Source: Flavobacteriaceae bacterium (lineage in GTDB: Bacteria; Bacteroidota; Bacteroidia; Flavobacteriales; Flavobacteriaceae). From it: a stretch of 34,181 nt of DNA. Of this stretch, positions 24,076 to 33,275 are shown piece by piece. Location: NCBI GenBank assembly GCA_021648265.1, contig JAKITD010000028.1:1-34181 (forward strand). The letters run 5' to 3'. Made by a program: the position numbers and the translations under genes. Within the stretch, counting starts at the first letter, position 1. Each line of letters starts with the position of its first letter. The notes under the pieces were generated by a model. That model saw only the letters and a list, made by a program, of their open reading frames with translations. It had not been told where the DNA came from and ran no database searches.

Positions 24076-27000
24076 TTATTTAAAAAAATCTTGTAATACA
24101 TGCAATGCTTTTTTTGTAGCCGTAATTTTTTCAAAGGTAATAATTAATCGCAAGCCATTACGAGTATTTTTTTCTTTCATCGTAGCAATTTCTGGGTAAT
24201 TTTGAGCAAATTGAATCACTTTTCCAAACACTTCACTTTGATAAAACGAACTTTCCTGATCAGCTACAAAATAACCAATCATTCTATTTTTTTTCATAAT
24301 CACACGTTCTAAACCTAAAGAAATCGCCAACCATTTTATACGAACACTATCCAATAAATCTACTGCTTGAATTGGTAATTCGCCAAAACGATCTACCAAG
24401 TCTTTTTCGTATTTCTGAAGTTCCTCCTCGGTTTTTAACTCACCTAATCTGTTGTAAAGATTCAACCGTTCCGTAATATTATTCACATAATCATCTGGAA
24501 AAAGTAATTCGAAATCAGTATCGATAACCGTTTCCTTTACAAAATCTTTTAGTTCGTGCTGGGTACCTTCGTAGAGTTTTTTAAATTCTTTTTCTTTTAA
24601 TTCGTCAATTGCTTCAGCTAGAATTTTTTGATAGGTTTCAAATCCTATTTCATTGATAAATCCACTTTGTTCTCCACCTAATAAATCTCCTGCTCCTCGA
24701 ATTTCTAAATCTTTCATTGCAATATTCAGTCCGCTTCCTAACCCGCTAAATTGCTCTAATGCTTGAATTCGTTTACGAGCATCATCCGTTATTGCTGAAA
24801 AGGGTGGCGTTATAAAATAACAAAAAGCTTTTTTATTACTTCGTCCCACACGTCCACGCATTTGATGAAGGTCTGAAAGTCCAAAATTATTCGCATTATT
24901 AATAAACATCGTGTTGGCATTGGGTACGTCCAATCCGCTTTCGATGATGGTGGTTGAAACCAGTACATCAAACTCTCCATTCATAAAAGCAAGCATCAAC
25001 GTTTCTAATTTTCTGCCTTCCATTTGTCCGTGACCAATTCCAATTTTTGCATCGGGAACTAATCGTTGAATCATTCCAGCAACTTCCTTGATATTTTCAA
25101 TGCGATTATGAACAAAAAACACTTGTCCATTTCTTGAAATTTCATAGCGAATTGCATCACGAATTATCTCTTCGGAAAAACGAACTACTTGCGTATCTAC
25201 AGGATATCGATTTGGCGGTGCTGTACTAATAATCGACAAATCCCGAGCTGCCATTAAACTAAACTGAAGTGTTCTCGGAATAGGAGTTGCCGTTAATGTA
25301 AGCGTGTCAACATTTTGTTTAATCGTCTTTAATTTGTCTTTTACTGCGACTCCAAATTTTTGTTCTTCATCGATAATTAGCAGTCCTAAATCTTTAAATT
25401 CAACCGCTTTATTTACCAGTTGATGCGTTCCGATAACAATGTCAAGTCTTCCGTTTTTTAAGCGTTCCAACACTGAGTTTCGTTGCTTGGTAGTTCTAAA
25501 ACGATTGAGGTAATCTACGTTTACAGGCATTTCTGCCAAACGTTCTGTAAATGTTTTAAAATGCTGAAATGCTAATATGGTTGTTGGTACTAAAATGGCT
25601 ACTTGTTTGCCGTTGTCAACCGCTTTAAAAGCAGCCCGAATAGCTACTTCTGTTTTTCCGAAACCTACATCACCACAAACCAAACGATCCATTGGGCGTT
25701 CGTTTTCCATATCGCGTTTTACGTCTGCCGTCGAGGTAATTTGGTCTGGTGTATCTTCGTAAATAAAAGAGGACTCTAACTCGTGTTGTAAATACGAATC
25801 TGGGTCGAAAGCAAAACCTTTTTGAGTTCTTCGTTTGGCGTATAACTCGATTAAATTAAAGGCGATTTCTTTAACTCTTTTCTTGGTTTTTTGTTTCAGT
25901 TTTTTCCAAGCTCCCGAACCTAATTTATAGATTTTTGGGGTGGTTCCGTCTTTTCCGTTGTACTTTGAAATTTTATGGAGCGAATGAATGCTGAGATACA
26001 AAATATCGCGTTCGCCATAAATTAATTTGATAGCTTCTTGTAATTTTCCTTCTACATCTATTTTCTGAAGACCTCCAAAACGACCAATTCCATGATCGAT
26101 GTGTGTTACATAATCACCTACTTCTAAATGGGTTAATTCCTTTAAAGTAATCGCCTGCTTTTTGGCATAGCCATTTTTTAACTGAAACTTATGGTAGCGT
26201 TCAAAAATCTGATGGTCGGTATAGCAAACGTTTTTTTGATCGTTATCAATAAACCCTTGATATAAAGGAAAAACAATCGTTTCAAACTGATCAACATGCT
26301 GATTGTTATCTTCAAAAATATCGTGAAAACGTTGAGCTTGTTTTTCACTACTACAGAAAATATAATTTTTATAACCCTTTTTGGTATTGGAGTTTAAGTT
26401 TTCAATTAACAAATTAAATTGCTTGTTAAAAGAAGGCTGTGGTTGAGTTTGAAAGCTGATGGTTTCCTTTTCTGAATCTGAATTTTTAAGTTGAACTCGT
26501 GTAAAATCTGCTAATTCTTTTTTTAATAATTCTGAAGTGCAAAAAACACCTGAAGGTTTACTTCTTTTTATTTCAGTTTCTAAAACTTCAAAAGCTTGTG
26601 TTGCTTGCTGAAATAATTTATCGATTCCAGCAAATAAAATCGATTCACTTTTATAGAAAATCACCGTTTTTGAAGCGATGTATTTTAAGAAACTTGTACG
26701 TTTCTCCTCCATCATTTTATTCTCCATATTCGGAATGATGGAAATCTTTTTAATAGACTCGGTAGAGAGTTGGGTTTCTACATCGAAACTACGAATGCTT
26801 TCCACATCATCACCAAAAAATTCAATACGATATGGCTCGTCATTACTAAACGAGAACACATCTAAAATCCCACCACGAACCGAAAATTCTCCAGGTTCGG
26901 TCACAAAATCTACTCTTTTAAAGTTGTATTCAAAAAGGACTTCGTTTACAAAATCGATGGATAAACTGTCATCTACACTAATTTTTAAAGTATGTTTTTC

Positions 27001-27414
27001 GAGTTCTCTACGGGTAACCACTTTTTCGAATAATGCTTCTGGATAACTAACGATAATTGCTGGTTTTTTACGAGAATTAATTCGGTTTAAAACCTCTGCA
27101 CGAAGTAGCACATTGGCATTGTCGGTTTCCTCTATTTGGTATGGTCTTCGGTAACTTCCAGGATAAAAAAGCACGTTTTTTTCGCCTATTAAATTTTCTA
27201 AATCGTTAAGATGATAAGCAGCTTCTTCTTTATTGTTTAAAATGATTAAAAAAGGTTTTTCGGCAGTTTTAAAAACTTCAGAAATAACCATAGAATATGA
27301 TGAGCCTACTAAGCCTGAAACACTTGTTTTTCCTTCGGAAAGGGCAATAGCTTCCCCTAGTTTTCTAATAGTAGAAGACTTTGCAAAAAGTGAAGAAACC
27401 AATGTATTACTCAT
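24076..27414 (-). CDS. mfd: Transcription-repair coupling factor
   Basis: Removes RNA polymerase stalled at DNA lesions and recruits UvrA. Of 1112 residues: an N-terminal UvrB-like part, the polymerase-interacting domain from about 428 (LEVGDYVTHIDHGIGRFGGL), translocase motifs with Walker A GDVGFGKTE near 580 and DEEQ near 680, TATPIPRTL, and the TRG motif region (IRGAGDLLGGEQSGF) near 930. It is the normal length. The final 16 codons come from the integrated islet (see 20725-24123) and the 25-bp repeat lies at 24124-24148; the protein remains complete. The predicted -7 element lies only five bases before the ATG. Confidence 0.97.
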   Translation of the reverse strand: MSNTLVSSLFAKSSTIRKLGEAIALSEGKTSVSGLVGSSYSMVISEVFKTAEKPFLIILNNKEEAAYHLNDLENLIGEKNVLFYPGSYRRPYQIEETDNANVLLRAEVLNRINSRKKPAIIVSYPEALFEKVVTRRELEKHTLKISVDDSLSIDFVNEVLFEYNFKRVDFVTEPGEFSVRGGILDVFSFSNDEPYRIEFFGDDVESIRSFDVETQLSTESIKKISIIPNMENKMMEEKRTSFLKYIASKTVIFYKSESILFAGIDKLFQQATQAFEVLETEIKRSKPSGVFCTSELLKKELADFTRVQLKNSDSEKETISFQTQPQPSFNKQFNLLIENLNSNTKKGYKNYIFCSSEKQAQRFHDIFEDNNQHVDQFETIVFPLYQGFIDNDQKNVCYTDHQIFERYHKFQLKNGYAKKQAITLKELTHLEVGDYVTHIDHGIGRFGGLQKIDVEGKLQEAIKLIYGERDILYLSIHSLHKISKYNGKDGTTPKIYKLGSGAWKKLKQKTKKRVKEIAFNLIELYAKRRTQKGFAFDPDSYLQHELESSFIYEDTPDQITSTADVKRDMENERPMDRLVCGDVGFGKTEVAIRAAFKAVDNGKQVAILVPTTILAFQHFKTFTERLAEMPVNVDYLNRFRTTKQRNSVLERLKNGRLDIVIGTHQLVNKAVEFKDLGLLIIDEEQKFGVAVKDKLKTIKQNVDTLTLTATPIPRTLQFSLMAARDLSIISTAPPNRYPVDTQVVRFSEEIIRDAIRYEISRNGQVFFVHNRIENIKEVAGMIQRLVPDAKIGIGHGQMEGRKLETLMLAFMNGEFDVLVSTTIIESGLDVPNANTMFINNANNFGLSDLHQMRGRVGRSNKKAFCYFITPPFSAITDDARKRIQALEQFSGLGSGLNIAMKDLEIRGAGDLLGGEQSGFINEIGFETYQKILAEAIDELKEKEFKKLYEGTQHELKDFVKETVIDTDFELLFPDDYVNNITERLNLYNRLGELKTEEELQKYEKDLVDRFGELPIQAVDLLDSVRIKWLAISLGLERVIMKKNRMIGYFVADQESSFYQSEVFGKVIQFAQNYPEIATMKEKNTRNGLRLIITFEKITATKKALHVLQDFFK
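24124..24148. repeat. 25-bp direct repeat, right copy, inside mfd
   Basis: Identical to 20725-20749. It encodes LIITFEKI of the Mfd C-terminus. Confidence 0.85.
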
Positions 27415-27419
27415 TTTGG

Positions 27420-27427
27420 CAAAGGTA
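27420..27427 (-). promoter_or_regulatory. mfd promoter -7 element, near-leaderless
   Basis: On the minus strand TACCTTTG ends five bases before the mfd ATG (27414), so transcription would begin at or very near the start codon. Confidence 0.5.
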
Positions 27428-27463
27428 GTATTTCGGATAAAATTACATTCTAAGTTTTGATAA

Positions 27464-27892
27464 TTATTTCTTAAAAAGTTCCCACCCTTTTACCCAAGGT
27501 ATTTCAGAATCGTAAAATTGTAGTTTTGTTTTTACAATTTTATCACTTTTATCACGAGGAGATTTAGTGTAATAACGTGCTTTTGTGTTTGTAAAGTCTA
27601 TGGTGTATTTATTATCAAGATCCGAATTTACATCGGTATAGAAGTATAAAACATTGACTTTTTTAACTTTCCAAGTTCCTTTGCCATAGGAGTTTTTTTC
27701 AGGGTTTTTAGCACTTATTTTTCGGTAGTTATGAAAAGCAAAAGTACCGTCTGGTTTAAGTATAAGTGTGTAGGTAATTACACCGTTGTCGTTAAAGTCA
27801 AAATGTGCTTCGTAATTACCAGCGTATTTTTCAGTTTGTGCAATGATGGTGGTGCTAAATGCTAGAATTATAATAAGCACTAATTTCTTCAT
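27464..27892 (-). CDS. Small secreted protein, lipocalin-like
   Basis: A 142-residue protein with a Sec signal (MKKLVLIIILAFSTTIIAQ). A single beta-rich domain follows with GNYEAHFDFNDNGVITYTLI, LKPDGTFAFHNY and GKGTWKVKKVNVLYFYTD, the pattern of small lipocalin-like or NlpE-like barrels that contain a G-x-W turn. No ligand can be assigned. It lies 49 bases upstream of mfd in the same direction. Confidence 0.75.
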   Translation of the reverse strand: MKKLVLIIILAFSTTIIAQTEKYAGNYEAHFDFNDNGVITYTLILKPDGTFAFHNYRKISAKNPEKNSYGKGTWKVKKVNVLYFYTDVNSDLDNKYTIDFTNTKARYYTKSPRDKSDKIVKTKLQFYDSEIPWVKGWELFKK

Positions 27893-28024
27893 TTTTTGAT
27901 GGTTTACGATAGATTAGAAATTAGATTTATCAAAGATTGTTCCGTGAAACGAACCAAAATTTATAATAATTACTCTTTGATTTATTTCCTTTAAAATAAT
28001 TCAAAAAATAAGTTTCAATAGTTT

Positions 28025-28032
28025 TATCTTTG
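28025..28032 (+). promoter_or_regulatory. Promoter -7 element for the TerB-like gene
   Basis: TATCTTTG fits TAnnTTTG. It contains the TTG that could be taken as an upstream start codon of the next gene, which argues for the ATG at 28051. Confidence 0.6.
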
Positions 28033-28050
28033 CAGTATAAAATTAAGAAT

Positions 28051-28485
28051 ATGTCATTTTACGAATTATTTAAAAAAGGTCACCAATCTAGAAACTTAGC
28101 TCATTTTGCTTCCATAGCATCATTAGCAAAAGCAGATGGAAAAATAACAGATGAAGAAACAGAATTATTAAAAAGCTTAGCAATAAAGTTGGGTATTGGT
28201 GCTTCTGAAGTGATCGATATTTTAAAGAATCCAGCTAAATACCCTATCGTTCCTTCTAATTCTGCCGAAGAACGTTTGGAGCGTATTCATGATTTGTTCG
28301 ATATGATATTTGCCGATCACGAAATAAGTGTAAAAGAATTAGTACTTATTAAACGATATGCTATTGGTCTAGGTTATAATATAACTGAAGCAAATGAATT
28401 GATTCATAATTCCATCGAAATTTACACTGGGAAAATTAATTTTAGTGAGTATAAGCATATGATTAAAAAAAGAATGAAAGGGTAA
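28051..28485 (+). CDS. TerB-like protein
   Basis: A 144-residue all-helical protein. The start at ATG 28051 (MSFYELFKKGHQSRNLAHFA) is chosen because the alternative TTG seven codons upstream sits in the promoter. The TerB pattern is visible twice: ASLAKADGKITDEETELLKS and IFADHEISVKELVLIKRYA, each with an acidic loop able to bind a metal. Such domains are associated with tellurite-resistance and envelope-sensing systems, but single copies are common and uncharacterised. It converges on fbp with 3 bases between stops. Confidence 0.8.
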   Translation: MSFYELFKKGHQSRNLAHFASIASLAKADGKITDEETELLKSLAIKLGIGASEVIDILKNPAKYPIVPSNSAEERLERIHDLFDMIFADHEISVKELVLIKRYAIGLGYNITEANELIHNSIEIYTGKINFSEYKHMIKKRMKG

Positions 28486-28488
28486 TCT

Positions 28489-29502
28489 TTATTTCTTTTC
28501 AGCTTTACGCATAAATTTTTCAGCTTTTTCTACCATTTCTTTATTTCCACAGAAAAAAGGTATGCGTTGATGAAGCTCGGTAGGTTTAATATCTAGAATT
28601 CTAGTAAAACCATCACTTGCTTTTCCGCCTGCACGTTCGGCTAAAAATGCCATTGGATTGCATTCGTAAAGCAAACGTAATTTTCCATTTGGATTTTTGG
28701 AAGTGGAAGGATAAATATAAATTCCTCCTTTAATCATATTTCTATGAAAATCGGAAACTAAAGAGCCAATGTATCGTGAAGTATAAGGGCGATCTCCTTC
28801 TTCCTCTTGGCAATATTTAATGTATTTTTTTACACCTTTTGGGAAATGAATATAGTTTCCTTCATTTACCGAATAGATATTTCCTTTTTCAGGGAATTTC
28901 ATATTTGGATGCGATAAATAATAAGTTCCAATAGCAGGGTTTAGTGTAAAACCATTAACACCGTGACCTGTAGAATATACAATCATTGTCGAAGTTCCAT
29001 ATACAATATAACCGGCTGCAACTTGTTGGTTGCCGGGTTGTAAAAAGTCTTCTAATGTTACAGGAGTTCCTGCTGGAGTAACTCTTCTGTAAATAGAAAA
29101 AATAGTCCCTACCGAAACATTTACGTCAATGTTTGAAGATCCGTCCAAAGGATCCATCAACACCACATATTTATTTTCGTTTTTTTTATTTCCGCCCACA
29201 ATCGAAATAAAATCATCTTCTTCTTCACTTGCAATTCCGCAGACAATTTCACGATTTACCAAGGTGTTTATAAAAACTTCATTGGCATAAAGATCCAGTT
29301 TTTGCTGATCTTCTCCTTGAATGTTTTCTACGCCAGCAGTACCTAAAATATCTACTAATCCGGCTTTATTTACTTCGTGATTTACGATTTTTCCTGCCAA
29401 TCTAATGGAGTTAATTAATCGGGAAAGTTCTCCAGATGAGTATTTGAACTCGCTTTGTTTGTTTATAATAAACTCGCCGAGCGTTTTGTTGTGTTGTGTC
29501 AT
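28489..29502 (-). CDS. fbp: Fructose-1,6-bisphosphatase, class I
   Basis: Hydrolyses fructose 1,6-bisphosphate in gluconeogenesis. The 337 residues are the expected length. The metal/phosphate motif DPLDGSSN is at 117-124, the acidic ligands CGIASEEED near 88-96, and the substrate-binding [20 protein letters not shown] with a following GGKASDG in the C-terminal third. It is divergent from the GNAT gene. Confidence 0.96.
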   Translation of the reverse strand: MTQHNKTLGEFIINKQSEFKYSSGELSRLINSIRLAGKIVNHEVNKAGLVDILGTAGVENIQGEDQQKLDLYANEVFINTLVNREIVCGIASEEEDDFISIVGGNKKNENKYVVLMDPLDGSSNIDVNVSVGTIFSIYRRVTPAGTPVTLEDFLQPGNQQVAAGYIVYGTSTMIVYSTGHGVNGFTLNPAIGTYYLSHPNMKFPEKGNIYSVNEGNYIHFPKGVKKYIKYCQEEEGDRPYTSRYIGSLVSDFHRNMIKGGIYIYPSTSKNPNGKLRLLYECNPMAFLAERAGGKASDGFTRILDIKPTELHQRIPFFCGNKEMVEKAEKFMRKAEKK

Positions 29503-29528
29503 TACAATAGGTTGTGATGAATTTGCTG

Positions 29529-29567
29529 CAAATATCGGTATTTTTAAAGAATTTGAACCGATATTTG
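29529..29567. promoter_or_regulatory. 11-bp dyad between fbp and the GNAT gene
   Basis: CAAATATCGGT (29529-29539) and ACCGATATTTG (29557-29567), 17 bp apart. Each arm ends in GATATTTG facing its gene, a one-mismatch -7 element 21 or 26 bases before the respective ATG. It could be two mirror-image promoters or an operator shared by both genes. Confidence 0.5.
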
Positions 29568-29588
29568 TGAATTCAAATTATAAAAACA

Positions 29589-30068
29589 ATGAATTACTTA
29601 ATACGAAAGAGTACTCCAAACGATATGTCTCAGGTTTTAGACTTGATAAAAGAATTGGCTACTTTTGAAAAAGAACCCGATGCCGTAATTATTACAGCCG
29701 ATTATTTGGTAAAAGAAGGCTTCGGAAAAGATTCTCAATTTACTTGTTTTGTTGCTGAAATGGAAGATGAAATCGTTGGAATGGCACTTATTTATTACCG
29801 TTTTTCTACTTGGAAAGGAAAAGCAATTCATTTAGAAGATTTGATAGTAAAAGATAAATTTCGTGGAATCGGAATCGGAAAAGCATTATATACAAAGGTG
29901 ATAGAATATGCTGCTGAAAAAAAAGTAAAACGAATTGAATGGGCAGTACTAAATTGGAACCTTGGAGCCATTAAATTCTACGAACGAAGCGGTGCCAATA
30001 TTATGAAAGATTGGTACATTGCTCAAATGGACGAAGACGGAATTAAAAATTATATCGCAACTTTATAA
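29589..30068 (+). CDS. GNAT-family N-acetyltransferase
   Basis: A 159-residue protein with a complete GNAT fold. The acetyl-CoA loop FRGIGIGKALY is at about 95-105, preceded by HLEDLIVKDK, and the C-terminal LNWNLGAIKFYERSGA is conserved. It resembles diamine/spermidine acetyltransferases of the SAT1 type (RKSTPNDMSQVLDLIKELA, FEKEPDAV), but the substrate cannot be fixed from sequence. The next gene starts 21 bases downstream. Confidence 0.9.
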   Translation: MNYLIRKSTPNDMSQVLDLIKELATFEKEPDAVIITADYLVKEGFGKDSQFTCFVAEMEDEIVGMALIYYRFSTWKGKAIHLEDLIVKDKFRGIGIGKALYTKVIEYAAEKKVKRIEWAVLNWNLGAIKFYERSGANIMKDWYIAQMDEDGIKNYIATL

Positions 30069-30075
30069 GATTTCA

Positions 30076-30083
30076 TATCTTTG
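30076..30083 (+). promoter_or_regulatory. Promoter -7 element for aspartate kinase
   Basis: TATCTTTG, six bases before the ATG at 30090. It contains a TTG that would otherwise be an alternative start, so the short leader and the ATG start are favoured. Confidence 0.5.
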
Positions 30084-30089
30084 AAAACA

Positions 30090-31352
30090 ATGAATTTAAA
30101 AGTTTATAAATTTGGTGGAGCATCGGTAAAAGATGCCAAAGGTGTAAAAAACCTACTCTCTGTAATTAATAGTACCGAAGAGAAAAACTTGGTGATTGTA
30201 GTTTCTGCAATGGGAAAAATGACCAATGCTTTAGAGAAAGTTGTGGACTTTTATTTTTCAAACCCTGAAGAGGTAAAAGCTCAAATTGCTTCTGTTTATG
30301 ATTTTCATTTTCAGATTGTTTCAGAATTATTTGAAAACACTTCGCATCCCGTTTTTAAAAAAATATTGAAACTAATTAATGAGCTTCAGTTGTTTGTAGA
30401 AAGTAATAAATCTACCAATCACGCTTTTGTGTATGATCAAGTGGTAAGTTTTGGCGAACTGATTTCAACCACCATTATTTCAGAATATCTTTCAGAAAAT
30501 AATTGCAATAATTCATTTTTAGACGTTAGAAATTGTATAAAAACCAATACCAATTATCGCGATGCTTTGGTGGATTGGAAGAGTACTCAAAAAAATATTT
30601 TAACAAAAGTAACTAAAACAGAAATCACCGTTACCCAAGGTTTTATCGCTTCAGAAAGCACACATAATTTTACCACAACACTCGGTAGGGAAGGAAGTGA
30701 TTATACGGCAGCTATTTTTGCCTATTGTTTAAATGCCCAAAGTGTGACTATTTGGAAAGATGTTCCTGGGGTTTTAAATGCAGATCCTCGTCATTTTAAA
30801 AAGACACAATTATTGCATCATATTTCATACAGAGAAGCGATTGAGTTGGCATTTTACGGAGCGACTGTAATTCATCCAAAAACCTTACAGCCTTTGCAAC
30901 GAAAAGAGATTCCGTTGTTTGTAAAGTCGTTTTATAATCCCGAAGAAGCAGGAACCTGCGTTGGAAAAGGAGTAACCCTAGACCCTTCGATTTCTTGTTT
31001 TATTCTGAAGAAAAATCAGGTATTAATTTCCCTTTCTTCTTTGGATTTTTCGTTTATGATGGAAGACAATATTGGCGATGTTTTTAAACTGCTTCATCAG
31101 TTTAAAATGAAGGTAAATTTAATACAAAATTCAGCCATTAGTTTTTTGGTTTGTGTGGATAATAAATATGATAAATTAGATGTATTACTTTCAAAATTAA
31201 GAGAAACGTTCCTTGTTTCTTGGAACGAAAATGTTACGCTTTATACGGTTCGGCATTCCAATGCATCCGAAATTAAAGAACTACTTAAAGGAAAAGAAAT
31301 GTTGCTAAAACAAGAAAACCGAGAAACCGTACAATTGATTGTCAAGGAATAA
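30090..31352 (+). CDS. lysC: Aspartate kinase, monofunctional
   Basis: Phosphorylates aspartate, the first step toward lysine, threonine and methionine. Starting at ATG 30090 it has 420 residues: KFGGASV at 7-13, TTLGREGSDYTAA with the nucleotide-binding glycines in the middle, WKDVPGVLNADPR, and FYGATVIHPKTLQP. The C-terminal 130 residues form an ACT-type regulatory region that looks degenerate. There is no fused homoserine dehydrogenase or decarboxylase. Confidence 0.92.
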   Translation: MNLKVYKFGGASVKDAKGVKNLLSVINSTEEKNLVIVVSAMGKMTNALEKVVDFYFSNPEEVKAQIASVYDFHFQIVSELFENTSHPVFKKILKLINELQLFVESNKSTNHAFVYDQVVSFGELISTTIISEYLSENNCNNSFLDVRNCIKTNTNYRDALVDWKSTQKNILTKVTKTEITVTQGFIASESTHNFTTTLGREGSDYTAAIFAYCLNAQSVTIWKDVPGVLNADPRHFKKTQLLHHISYREAIELAFYGATVIHPKTLQPLQRKEIPLFVKSFYNPEEAGTCVGKGVTLDPSISCFILKKNQVLISLSSLDFSFMMEDNIGDVFKLLHQFKMKVNLIQNSAISFLVCVDNKYDKLDVLLSKLRETFLVSWNENVTLYTVRHSNASEIKELLKGKEMLLKQENRETVQLIVKE

Positions 31353-31369
31353 AGCAATAGGAATTTACT

Positions 31370-31377
31370 TATATTTG
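31370..31377 (+). promoter_or_regulatory. Promoter -7 element for the acyltransferase gene
   Basis: TATATTTG fits TAnnTTTG, 48 bases before the ATG at 31426 and just after the aspartate kinase stop. Confidence 0.55.
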
Positions 31378-31425
31378 CTATTAGCTGAAATTGTAAAATT
31401 AAGCTTAAAAATTATTTAATCTTTT

Positions 31426-33237
31426 ATGGGAATAGTTAATGCAAAAGAAGTAGCAAAAGCCATTAATGTCGATAAGTTTGGTTTTGTAGGTACTTTTTTG
31501 GGTTGGTCTTTAATGCGGATTTTAAAAATTTCTGCCATTAATAAAGTGTATGACAAACATAAACATTTAGAGGGTTTAGACTTTATGAATGCCCTGCTTA
31601 ATGAATATGAAATCAAATTTGAAATCCCTGAAGAAGACCTTCGGCGACTTCCTAAAAACGGTGCTTTTATTACAATTTCAAATCATCCATTAGGAGGAAT
31701 AGACGGAATATTACTTTTAAAACTTCTATTAGAACCACGTCCAGATTTTAAAATAATTGCCAACTTTTTATTGCAACGTATCAAACCTATGGAGCCGTAT
31801 GTGATGCCTGTAAACCCTTTTGAGGACAAGAAAAATGTGCAATCTAGTATCGGAGGCTTTAAGGCTTCCATGAAACATTTGCAAGATGGAATGCCCTTGG
31901 GGATTTTTCCGGCTGGCGAAGTTTCTACTTATAAAGATGGAAAATTAATTGTAGATAAACCTTGGGAAGAAGCATCTATGAAATTGGCACAAAGAGCAAA
32001 AGTTCCTATAGTTCCTATTTATTTTCATGCTAAAAATAGTAAGGTTTTTTATCGTTTAGCAAAAATGAGCGATATGCTTCGTACTGCAAAATTACCTTCG
32101 GAAGTGCTTACTCAAAAAGAACGATTAATAAAAGTTAGAATTGGAAATCCGATTTCGGTAAAAGACCAATCTGAACATGAATCCTTAGAAGATTTTACTA
32201 ATTTTATAAGACGTAAAACCTACATGCTTTCCAATGCTTTTGAAAAGAAAACGTTATTAGACAGTCTTCCTAAGAATTTAAAATTTCCAAAACCTCCAAA
32301 AAAAATTGTAAAACCAGTATCGGTTTCAATTATTGAAAAAGAGATTGAAGCTTTATTAAAAAATGATAAAAGACTATTAGAAAGTAATAATTACGAAGTC
32401 TATTTAGCAGATGCTCCGAGCATTCCGAATATCATTCAAGAAATAGGAAGGCTTCGTGAAATTACCTTTCGAGAAATAGGAGAGGGAACCAATAAAGCAA
32501 TAGATTTAGATAAATTTGATGCCTATTACCACCATATGTTTTTATGGGATAAAGACGAAAAGAAGATAGTAGGAGCCTACCGAATGGGACTTGGATCGGA
32601 GATTTTTTCTAAATATGGAATCAATGGTTTTTATTTACAAGACTTATTTCGTTTTGAGCAAGAATTATATCCAATGATGAGTAAATCCATAGAAATGGGG
32701 CGAGCATTCATCATTAAAAAATACCAAATGCGTCCGATGCCTTTATTTTTACTTTGGAAAGGAATTGTACACACAACATTGCGTTATCCCGAACATAAAT
32801 ATTTAATTGGAGGCGTTAGTATAAGTAATAAATTTTCTGAATTTTCGAAATCATTGATGATTGAGTTTATGAAATCCAATTATTACGATCCTTATGTTGC
32901 ACAATATATAAAACCCAAAAAGGAATACAAAGTTAAACTCAAAGACGCCGATAAAGACTTTGTTTTTGATGCAAGTAAAGCCGACTTAAACAAGTTTGAT
33001 AAAATTATTGATGAGGTTGAGCCTGGAAGTTTACGAATGCCAGTATTGCTTAAAAAATACGTTAAACAAAACGCAAAAGTGGTGGCGTTTAATGTGGATC
33101 CATTATTTAATAATGCAGTAGATGGCTTGATGTATATTAGAATTGCCGACCTTCCAGAAAGCACCGTAAGACCTGTAATGGAAGAGTTTCAAGCTGAATG
33201 GGAAAAGAAATACTCTGCAAAAAATGAGGAGGAATAA
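31426..33237 (+). CDS. olsF: Bifunctional acyltransferase, OlsF-like aminolipid synthase
   Basis: A 603-residue protein with two fused acyltransferases. The N-terminal PlsC-type domain (about 1-270) has NHPLGGID at 86-93 and FPAGEVS at 161-167. The C-terminal GNAT-type domain (about 310-560; IGRLREITFREIGEGTNKAI, DAYYHHMFLWD, IVGAYRMGLG, IEMGRAFI) is of the OlsB/hemolysin-acetyltransferase kind. This fusion matches OlsF, which makes ornithine lipids by N- then O-acylation; in Bacteroidota related enzymes make glycine or serine-glycine lipids, so the amino acid is open. It has no membrane-spanning segments and acts at the inner face of the membrane. Confidence 0.8.
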   Translation: MGIVNAKEVAKAINVDKFGFVGTFLGWSLMRILKISAINKVYDKHKHLEGLDFMNALLNEYEIKFEIPEEDLRRLPKNGAFITISNHPLGGIDGILLLKLLLEPRPDFKIIANFLLQRIKPMEPYVMPVNPFEDKKNVQSSIGGFKASMKHLQDGMPLGIFPAGEVSTYKDGKLIVDKPWEEASMKLAQRAKVPIVPIYFHAKNSKVFYRLAKMSDMLRTAKLPSEVLTQKERLIKVRIGNPISVKDQSEHESLEDFTNFIRRKTYMLSNAFEKKTLLDSLPKNLKFPKPPKKIVKPVSVSIIEKEIEALLKNDKRLLESNNYEVYLADAPSIPNIIQEIGRLREITFREIGEGTNKAIDLDKFDAYYHHMFLWDKDEKKIVGAYRMGLGSEIFSKYGINGFYLQDLFRFEQELYPMMSKSIEMGRAFIIKKYQMRPMPLFLLWKGIVHTTLRYPEHKYLIGGVSISNKFSEFSKSLMIEFMKSNYYDPYVAQYIKPKKEYKVKLKDADKDFVFDASKADLNKFDKIIDEVEPGSLRMPVLLKKYVKQNAKVVAFNVDPLFNNAVDGLMYIRIADLPESTVRPVMEEFQAEWEKKYSAKNEEE

Positions 33238-33275
33238 ATAATCAATCTTCAACAGGAACTTTAATCTATAAAATT

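Larger units (their letters stand above)
20725..24123. mobile_element. 3.4-kb islet integrated in the 3' end of mfd
   Basis: The block between the 25-bp direct repeats carries an Xre regulator, a lipoprotein, a T9SS-sorted protein and a beta-barrel protein, plus a new mfd 3' end (24076-24123) that completes the chromosomal gene. This geometry (direct repeat at both ends, intact gene on one side, orphan 3' tail on the other) is that of site-specific elements that integrate in gene ends. No integrase, transposase or relaxase is present, so it would be a cargo-only or decayed element, or the result of allele-tail exchange by homologous recombination. Confidence 0.65.

Noticed and set aside
28030-28050. 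TTG start for the TerB-like protein
   Set aside because: The TTG is part of the -7 element; the ATG at 28051 begins the conserved domain.
30081-30089. TTG start for aspartate kinase
   Set aside because: It overlaps the -7 element TATCTTTG; the ATG at 30090 leads straight into the conserved KFGGASV region.
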